Source: Periconia sp. R9002 (Eukaryota > Ascomycota > Dothideomycetes > Pleosporales > Periconiaceae). From it: a stretch of DNA of 64,000 nt. Under the pieces are notes generated by a model. That model was not told the origin of the DNA. It saw only the letters and a list, made by a program, of their open reading frames with translations, and did not search any database. A program made the translations under genes and the position numbers. The DNA lies in contig JAMAHW010000067.1 of the NCBI GenBank assembly GCA_023627715.1, positions 124,001 through 188,000 of the forward strand, read 5' to 3'. Numbering within the stretch: position 1 is the first letter of the stretch; each line of letters begins with the position of its first letter. Below, one piece after another: positions 56,157 through 64,000 of the stretch.

Positions 56157-59100
56157 ATGGCGCAGCCTATTGTGGTTCGATATCTCGAGTAAGGTTCTTT
56201 GTCTGACATGCTCTTGATCTTGTATTGACACCTCTTGCTATTCCAGCAACGATCTCTGGGCTCGCGCAGCAATGGAGTTGTCTGACGACGACAAGCGAAA
56301 CATAAACTTCAATCGTCCTGATCATCTTAACATCCTCGCCGAATTGCACGCAACTGCCGAAAAATCGAGGCGAAAATCTGTAAAGTCTAGATGGAAATAT
56401 ACTCGCAAGAATGGAGAGGTGGTCATAATAAGGGATGTGCTTGAGAAGATCGTTCGGTGGATTGATATGTTCAAGCAGGTTGGAGATGCTGCCGTTCAAT
56501 ATGACCCAACACATGCTTCGCTTCCTTGGGCAGCTTTTCGTTTTCTCTTACAAGTTAGCAGCATCTGGAAACCCAACAAGTAAGTCGCTGACCTGTCTGC
56601 AGATCGCGGTCAACGACATCAACAAATACGCCTCGGTAGTAGAAGACCTTGCCCGGATAGCCGAATTGATTTGCCGCTTCGCTCTTACCGAAGAACTGTA
56701 TCTCCAGGGCACATCGATGGCTGTTGAAGAGCTGAAAAAGTCTGTAATAAAGCTTTATGCATATGTTCTACGGTTTTTGTCCACGGCAAAACAATACCTA
56801 GAACAAGGAACCATGAGTATGTATAACTGTTTCTACTACACAGACGATAACTGACTTCTCGTCAGAGCGTACACTGAAAAGCGCATTACTCACGGAGAAG
56901 GACCTCGGCTCGGGTCTGAATGAGATTCAAGCGGCAGAGAAGTACGTGGATCGATGTGTGGTCTTGGTAGATAGAATGGGTCCGTATCAGCACTCAACCA
57001 TTCACTAATCGTGTTAATGTCTTTTTCAGACAATACAAGAAACCATACAAGATTATTGGACATTCTAGCACGCATCGAAGTGCCCTTGCGCCGGATGGAT
57101 GACGACCTGAACAAAATCCATGATGATCTTCAAGGTAAAGAGACCTGTGAGTTCACTAGACCATGACTGACTGTCTCAAGCGTCCAAGCGAAGCAAAATC
57201 CTTCAGTGGCTCTCACCCGAGCCGTATATACAACACCACAAGCAGACTATGCAGGGTGTCCTGACAGGAACCGGGCAATGGCTTCTATCTGATCCTGTCT
57301 TTAAGAAATGGAAAGACGATAGTGCATCCTCCATTCTATGGCTCCATGGCATTGCTGGATCTGGCAAGAGCAAAATTGTGTAAGTTTATTTCATGCTTGA
57401 TTCAGTCCAACGATTGCTAAGATCCTCAGCTCGGTGGTGATAGAGGATGCTTTAGCGCGTTACAAAGCCGGCGAGAGCCCACAACCGGTCTTCTTCTACT
57501 GCTCGCGAAACCCAGCAGAGCCTACGCGGTCTGAACCGCAAACAATACTCGCCAGTCTTGCAAGGCAGTTGTCGTGCGTTGAACCCGGAAAGGCCTTGCT
57601 CGAGCCTAGCGTCAACCTTTACAGAGAAAAGGAAGCTGAAGGGTTTGCATCGGGGCCACTCCAGATGGACGAAAGCCTCAAACTTGTGCTACAGCTTATC
57701 ACGCAGTATCCACTAACTACCATCGTGCTGGATGCCATGGATGAATGCAACCTTGAGAAGCGACACGAGTTGCTGAAAGCTCTGGAGATAATTCTCCGAA
57801 ACTCGTCAAGTCTTGTCAAGATATTCGTATCGAGTCGAGACGATCAAGATATTGTCTTGCGTTTACGACATTATCCGAACCTCGAGATCAGCTCCCAGAG
57901 AAACGGTGATGATATCGCACGATTCGTAAACGACCAAACACAGCAACTCATTCAAGATGAGATGTTATTACAGTATAGCAACTGTAAGACGGAGATGAAG
58001 AAGCTTATCATCAAGAAGGTCATTGAGGGTGCTGCTGGAATGTAAGTCTAGCAGAACGACAAGCTTGATTGTACTAACCTTTTATCTGTAGGTTTCGTTG
58101 GGCAAGCATGCAGCTACAGTACCTTTGCTCGTTTGAGCTGGATGATGATATCAAGAGTAGCCTCGGCCGACTTCCCCCGAAACTAAATAAGCTATATGAC
58201 GAGATACACACCTTGGTGTCTACAAAGCCGGGCCAAATTCAAGCGGCAGTTTTCAAAAATGCCCTTTGCTGGTTGCTGTGTTCTCGCAGAAGACTGACAA
58301 CTAAAAAATTTCTCTGCGCAATTTCAATCGACCCCAAGTCTGGTTGTAGCGTAAAGAATGTGTCGAAGGACCTCGTGCTAAAGATCTGCAACAATTTCAT
58401 CGTCTTTGATCCGCAGCTCGACACATTTCGTTTTGCACATCTGTCCGTCAGAGAGTATTTGGAGCAGAGACCTGAATATGACAAATCGATATCTAACGCT
58501 TTAGCAGCAGAGGTCTGTCTCTGGACTGTGTTGTTCGCTGGCTTTAACAGTGCTACCAAGAAATTGCTGCTCGAATTAGGCTGGCAGGAGAATGCTTCAC
58601 TTGCTACCCTTGAACCACTACGCACATATGCAGATATTTACTGGCCTATGCATTGCAAGTTGGCGAAAGAGCAAAGACGCACCGGAAAATTGAGAAAGAT
58701 GTTGGAGCACGCGCTAACAGGTCTTCACATCGCGGATTCAGGCATTGTCAAGTGGAATGATCGGCTGCAAAATCATTTGCAAAGGTATTCATACGAGAGT
58801 GAGGGAAGGGCGCTAAACGACACTTTCCCGATGATAAATTTAAAAACGTCTATCGGCTTACTCATTTCGTGTGCGTTTGATTTTGAAGAATGGATAGGAG
58901 TTGAAGTGGATGGCTCAACGGAAGTGCTGAAGCTTACGAATCAGTGGGGCCGAAGCCTTCTATACGTTGCAGCAAAGAATGGCAGTTGCGCAAGTATAGC
59001 AAAGCTATTGGAAATAGATCGCCAGCATATAGGAGTCACGCCACAAGTGGTGCTCGCAGCTGCACGGAATAGGAAAAATGGCGAAGAGGTCATGACGCTT

Positions 59101-60300
59101 CTTCTCGACCGGCACGGCAAAGCGATTCAGATCACGCACGACATAGTAGTCGCAACTGCAGGGAACTACCATAAGGGGAAGAAAGTTATGAAGCTTCTTC
59201 TCAACCGGCGCGGGGACGAGATCCAGATTACGCAAGGCGCGGCAATTTCTATTGCTAAGATGTTCGACAAAGAACTTATGGCACTTCTTCTCGACCTGCG
59301 AGGCAATGATATACAAATCACGCACGGCCTATTAATCGCAGCTGCACAGAATTGGAAATATGGCAGAGAGATCATGACGCTTCTTCTCGACCGGCATGGC
59401 AACGAGATTCAAATCACGCACGACATAGTAGTCGCAGCTGCAGAGAATGGCAAGAGTGGCAAAGCCATTCTATCACTCCTGCTTAACCGGCGCGGTAACG
59501 AGATTCAGATCACCCACGACATAGTAGTCGCAGCTGCAGAGAATGAAAAGAGTGGCAAAGCCATTCTATCACTCCTGCTTAACCGGCGCGGTAACGAGAT
59601 TCAGATCACCCACGATATAGTAGTCGCAGCTGCAGAGAATAGCAATAATGGCGAAGCCATTCTATCACTCCTGCTTAACCGGCGCGGCAACGAGATTCAG
59701 ATCACGCAAGAGGTGATGATCGCAGCTGCAAGGAACTATACTGGCAAGGAAGTTATAGAACTGCTCCTCAGCCGGCGCGGTGACGAGATCCAGATTACCC
59801 AAGACGTAGTATTCGCAGCTGCGACGCACTATAACGGCAAGAGATTTTTATTATTCCTTTTCGACCGTTGGGGCGCAGATATTAAGATTACAGAGGGGGT
59901 CCTTATCGGAGCTATAGAGCACTGCGATAACAAAGACATTCTATCACTCCTTCTTAACCGGGGTGTAGATGTCCAGATTACGGAGGAGGTAGTTCTCGCA
60001 ACTATAAGCATTTATAGACATAGCGAACAAATGATGGAAGCCCTTCTACACCAGAGGGGGACTGACATACCGATCACAGCAAATGTTTTGAGGGCAATTA
60101 TCGATAACCGTGATCAAGGCAGACGTCGTTGGGATCTCTTGTTTGAGTACAAGAGTAATGAAATGGTGGAAAAACTCACGGAAATTGATGGTTACAAAGG
60201 TCGTGTAGAAGTTTTAACAGCAACCGTAAGTCGAATCTGTTTCGTTGATGGTTGGACGTATATCAAGCGAAACGGCAAGCGAAATGGTATTTTCTCATAG
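56157..60300 (+). CDS. Fungal NLR-like STAND protein: N-terminal fungal domain, NACHT, 32-residue repeats
   Basis: Eight exons: 56157-56188, 56247-56553, 56603-56816, 56866-56979, 57030-57134, 57181-57379, 57430-58041, 58092-60300; 1263 residues, all phases consistent. The N-terminal domain includes DPTHASLPWAAFRFLLQ and IAVNDINKYASVVEDLARIA, typical of fungal STAND proteins. The P-loop is LHGIAGSGKSKIV (~residues 312-324), Walker B TTIVLDAMDECN (~420), and a winged-helix-like region follows (LPPKLNKLYDEI, RFAHLSVREYLEQRP). Residues ~835-1190 are tandem repeats of about 32 residues of the form ILSLLLNRRGNEIQITHDIV, three of them almost identical in DNA. In such proteins the nucleotide switch and repeat sensor control a response to non-self; no N-terminal effector (HET, lipase or amyloid motif) is visible here. 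It is divergent from a HET-ANK gene. Confidence 0.88.
59425..59712 (+). repeat. 96-bp coding tandem repeats in the NACHT gene
   Basis: ATAGTAGTCGCAGCTGCAGA starts units at 59425, 59521 and 59617. The first two differ at only a few bases; older diverged units flank them on both sides (about 59030-60090). Confidence 0.9.
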
Positions 60301-60796
60301 ATGGCAATTTTATTCAATCGTAAATCAAGCCCTTGGTTGTGTATCAGAATCCACTCTGAAAGACCTCTGTAACGTGTGGATGGTTGCCACCATCAGCTAA
60401 GGATGGCCGATCCGCACCCATGGCCGGGTTCTGAATGCTCTTCGCGCGGGGAGCGTCCGCGCACGGTTTGCCGTCACCAAAAAATGAGGTTGACCGATCC
60501 AGCATCCCAAAGCTGGACGATCTTGTCATGCGAAGCAGATACCGGCGTCCTGTCGTCCGGCGGAAATGGATTATCATGCCCGCAGCTTTGTCAGAAATTG
60601 ATTTTGGTGTATTTTCGAGTGTCGTGTAGGATGACTTCAAATGTTCCTAAAGCAGTAATAAACGCCCCCCAATGCGCCAATGGGGCCTCAGCCTCAAGTT
60701 ATAACGACAATCCAAAGCCAGACTTGGTAGTCACTTGTTCAAGCCAAGCCCATACGATTTCCAGTACATAAACCCACAGCTCCATTTCTCTCCCCC
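60301..60796. other. intergenic between convergent genes
   Basis: Overlapping frames on both strands (60344-60771) have no motif. I see no gene. Confidence 0.5.
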
Positions 60797-61633
60797 TCAA
60801 ACCCTCCAAGGCACCTCATCGCCCTCCTTCCAATCCCTCCCAACCCCTCTCCACATCAACCACCCGCTCAAATCCTCGCTCCTCAGCCCCCTCCACTTCG
60901 CACTCTTCTTCATCATCTCCTCATCATCAAGCTCTGGATTAGGCGGAATGACTTCTATAGCGCCGAATCCGCATTTTTCGTAAGCGCCGCGCGCGCTGGG
61001 GAGCGCGGAGATAACAGTCGGAATGGCGAGGGTGTCGGCAAGAGAAGTTCCCCAACGGAGGAGGGCGCGGGCGACGCCGCGGTTGCGGTGGGAAGGAGAA
61101 ACTACGAGGGCGTGAAGATCTATTACGGTTTAGTAAACGAGGTGTGATATGTGCAACCAGAAGAAAACACGGCTGATGGGAAAACGAAGACAGAAAGTCG
61201 CAAACGGATGAACACTAAAAGATGGGAAAGAGACCAACTAACCCATATGCTTCTTCCGCACCCTCTCCCCCAAAAACCCCCACAGTCCATTGATGAACTG
61301 TTCCGCGAACTCCCTCTCCACGCTCCCTTCCGGATGCCAGGTCGCTTTGGTCTCCTCCTCTCCTTCTCCTGGGTTGATGGCCCAGATAGCATATCCCATT
61401 ATCTCACCAGTCTCACTGTCCTCGCATTTGACGAAAAACTGGTTCGGGTCCGGAGAGTTCAGACGCCGTGTCTGCTTGGAGATCCACCAATCAATGGCAG
61501 CCTGACGGGAAGGAGATACGGGGCGGAAGTGTTTAAGTTGTGGGTTGTGGGGAACTAGCCAGCCGTCGTGATCAATGGAGCCGAGGACAGGGAGGTCCTC
61601 GTGGGTTATGGATGGTGTTATCTTGAGAGACAT
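60797..61633 (-). CDS. GNAT family N-acetyltransferase
   Basis: Exon 1 61633-61243 and exon 2 61119-60797 (intron of 123 nt, GTTAGT to AATAG), 237 residues. The start is MSLKITPSITHEDLPVLGSI. GYAIWAINPGEG is the beta-strand before the acetyl-CoA site, and DLHALVVSPSHRNRGVARAL is motif A with the R-x-x-G-x-A pyrophosphate loop, continued by LRWGTSLAD. YEKCGFGAIEV near the end is the usual motif B tyrosine region. Fungal members of this type acetylate small molecules or proteins; the substrate is unknown. The intron is long, but it joins two clear halves of the fold in phase. Confidence 0.85.
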
Positions 61634-62324
61634 GATTGGGATCTGGGTGTTGGAGGTTTAGAGTTTTTGAGGTTATGCTGTTTTGAGGGGTTTGGAGAAG
61701 TTTGGCGGAGTGATTTTGGAGAGTATGGGATACGGTGTGATACTAGGAGGGAAATTGTTTAGTTATGGAGGGAGTTCCAGTTACATCTCGTGTTGGATTC
61801 GTGAGTGTTGAGAGGACATGTACATTGGTAGTTCATGGTCTGTACACCCCAATCATTTTGTATCGTTTACAACCAGTGGCAATGGCGGATTTGCAACCCC
61901 GCATTATTGGAGACTCGGGATCTCCTTGCATATCTAGATGACTCGGGGTTCTGTTAGCATATCTTTCTAGCGTTGGTTTTGAGGATGAGCGCGGTAAGCG
62001 ACATACGAACGACGAGGACACCGATCAGGACCAGCCATGCAGAGAGATACTGCATGTCGTTTGCTGATACTAAACTATTTAGGAAATTAACCTGGTGACC
62101 CCCAACAATCAATCTCCATGAAGGTCGACATACGAGTATTCTAGAAATAAGCGTCGATTGTTCATGCATTTTCAACGTTCCCGCCCTAGGCGACACACTA
62201 GATAGGCCAGGTAAAGTACCAACCCATCTGGTTCTAGTTAGACGGGTTGCTGCTGACTGCATTATATACTCCTATTTTGTATGTGATATTCGCTCGTACA
62301 ATAACCATGAAAAGATTATGCGAA
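61634..62324. other. intergenic, 0.7 kb
   Basis: It lies between two minus-strand genes: the promoter of the acetyltransferase and the 3' side of the hydrolase. Minus-strand frames at 61833-62262 show no motif. Confidence 0.5.
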
Positions 62325-64000
62325 CTATCCTCCGGCTTCTTCTTTCGGCGCCAAATTCGAACGCAGATCAACTGCCTCGGACTGTTGTTCCGCCCCATCT
62401 ATACTCGCCGTATCCTCCCTCTCCAACGCCTTCCCCTCCTCTATCACACAATACGTTTTAATCAAATGTACAATGTCACCCTGCTTCGCTCTCCCCAACA
62501 TAGCCTGCCCGTGATCGTACCCTTCGAACCAAACCAATTCCAAACCCTTCCCTACCCACTTTCCTAAACTACCCTTCCATGTCTCCAAATCACCCCAATC
62601 CCATCTCAACTCCGCGGCTTCCACATCACCCTCTGGCGTACCCTTCGTAACATACGTAGCGATTGCTTCGGCATTCACAAGACAGTCCTTCCCGCCCAAC
62701 ACAAGCGTAGTTGGACACCGCAACAAATCCTCGCGCCATAACACATGACTCCGCCAACACAACCGCCTCGCAAACGTGAAAGCAATATCCGGTTCTGTCT
62801 CTGCGCCCCACCAGATTTCCCATTCGTTGGCGTGGATAGGTGTTTTGCGCGTGAAGTTGTAGGCTACGTCTGGAAGATGGAGGAGTACGGATACGGGGTC
62901 GACGAGGAGGATGCGGGACATTCGGGAGGAGAGATGGGGTGAGTCGAGGAAGAGTTTGGTGAAGAATGTGCCATAAGAATTTGCGACGAAGACGAAGGAT
63001 GTCAAGTTTTGTTGTGTAATGATGTCCCCGGCTTCGCGCATGAGGTCGACGGCGAGCGGGGAGGCGGTGGTGATGCGTGAGGCGACCTAGGTTCAAGGTG
63101 AGTATGGTACAAGCAGGAGTGTTTCAATGGCGTTTTAAAGTATCAGTGTGCTTCTGGGAAGCAATTTTTGATATTTTACGCGCCGATCATACGTACCGGT
63201 AGAACTTCAATAGCCAAGATCCCAATGTCTTTAGGAAGTGCGAGGAATAGTGGGATGTAAATCGCCAGACCAATACCCACACCATGGACGAAAACGATCG
63301 GACGGTGCTTAGTGGATGTATGCGGGCGGTAAAAGTAGCTCATATTCGGGGAAGCGGATTCTTTTGGGGCGAAGAGGGTCAGTGGTCTGAACGGGAACGA
63401 GCGAAAGAATTTTGAGCGTGGTTGCCGGTAAAAGGTGAAGCCCATGATGAGGAGCGTAATCGAAGCTAGGAAATCAATGGCGCCGATGAGCTATACGAAC
63501 ATTAGAAGCTACAGAATTGCAGCATTGCGTAAGCTCACGAGATATAACACCAAACTTCGATGCGAAACCGTGAAGCGCTGGAAGTTCAACCTCAAGCTCT
63601 CCACTGGTCCCCATCCAGGCCGAATGCTTCTGCCCAGGCACTTCTCAACTACCGTCACATACTCTTCCAACTCCTCATCGTCATCACCAGGCGGCCCTTC
63701 TCGGTCGAAAAGAGCCCAAAGCAACCACTCTTTCAGATTCTCCCGCCTCACATCGTCAACGTTGCCCCCGCACATCCACTTCTTGATGAAAAGTTCGATA
63801 TCCGGTTTAGTCTGTACACTTTTGTAAAATAGCTCTTGCCTTTCTTCCCGACGCAGAGGGGTGGGGAAGCTTGGTTTCTGTTTGTGGAGGTAGTGACGGT
63901 AGGGTAGGAACCACAACAGATAGAAAAGGATTTCGATTGCGCCGATAGTCTCGACGGCGATGGAGAAAGGATGCGCGATCCATGTTCTGCCCCCGGTTGA
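62325..64000 (-). CDS. Alpha/beta hydrolase, membrane-anchored, 5' end outside the window
   Basis: Exons 64000 (edge)-63539, 63490-63197 and 63086-62325, at least 505 residues; the reading is open to the right edge. It begins inside HPFSIAVETIGAIEILFYLL, a probable membrane segment, and a second hydrophobic stretch is LIGAIDFLASITLLIMGFTF. RPIVFVHGVGIGLAIYIPLF contains the HG oxyanion motif. The nucleophile elbow reads FVANSYGTFF (Ser in A-N-S-Y-G in place of GxSxG), and the His is in GYDHGQAM near the end. LLVDPVSVLLHLPDVAYNF and a tryptophan-rich cap (NEWEIWWGAETEPD) follow the nucleophile. The fold is clear, but the substrate is not. The missing 5' part should lie just beyond the window. 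Confidence 0.83.

Noticed and set aside
1..64000. CRISPR array, rRNA genes, complete transposase or reverse transcriptase
   Set aside because: None seen on either strand; the direct repeats present are minisatellites or coding repeats.

Overview
This window is nuclear DNA of a filamentous ascomycete (Pezizomycotina). The signs are short GT-AG introns of about 45-125 nt with CTAAC/CTGAC branch sites, and several typically fungal families: HET domains, a fungal STAND/NACHT protein with repeats, a Zn2Cys6 regulator, a DUF3425 bZIP-like regulator, a GH92 mannosidase, and small secreted or one-pass proteins. I cannot fix the class from sequence alone; Leotiomycetes or Dothideomycetes would fit. 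I saw no rRNA, tRNA or CRISPR array. All gene models were spliced by hand from splice-site consensus, phase and family motifs; exon coordinates are in each entry.

Layout. 0-5 kb: a 5'-truncated propeller-like/HET fusion and an FtsJ-like methyltransferase. 5-7 kb: a Ser/Gly/Trp-rich secreted protein (-). 8-14.5 kb: an RNF10/Mag2-type RING E3 (-) head-to-head with a USP10/Ubp3-type deubiquitinase (+). 15-24 kb: a dienelactone hydrolase, a decayed gene, an ankyrin protein with a fungal STAND-type N-terminus, then an SDR (-) divergent from a bZIP/DUF3425 regulator (+). 24-30 kb: a six-exon GH92 alpha-mannosidase (-) and a ten-exon Zn2Cys6 regulator (-). 33-42 kb: a kelch membrane protein, an amidohydrolase tail-to-tail with a PfkB sugar kinase (2 nt between stops), and two very small membrane proteins. 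42-53 kb: a gene-poor accessory stretch with gene relics, a diverged dispersed repeat, minisatellites, two large hairpins and a HET pseudogene, interrupted by a dual-specificity phosphatase and an APH-like kinase. 53-60 kb: a HET-ankyrin gene (-) head-to-head with a NACHT gene (+) carrying near-identical 32-residue repeats. 60-64 kb: a GNAT acetyltransferase and an alpha/beta hydrolase cut by the right edge.

How the genes fit together. Two themes stand out. First, the divergent RING E3 and deubiquitinase belong to families that act in opposition on 40S ribosomal proteins. Second, intact and decayed HET, ankyrin and NACHT genes suggest non-self recognition (heterokaryon incompatibility) loci, with a possible HET-ANK/NACHT divergent pair at 53-60 kb next to repeat-rich, pseudogene-containing DNA.
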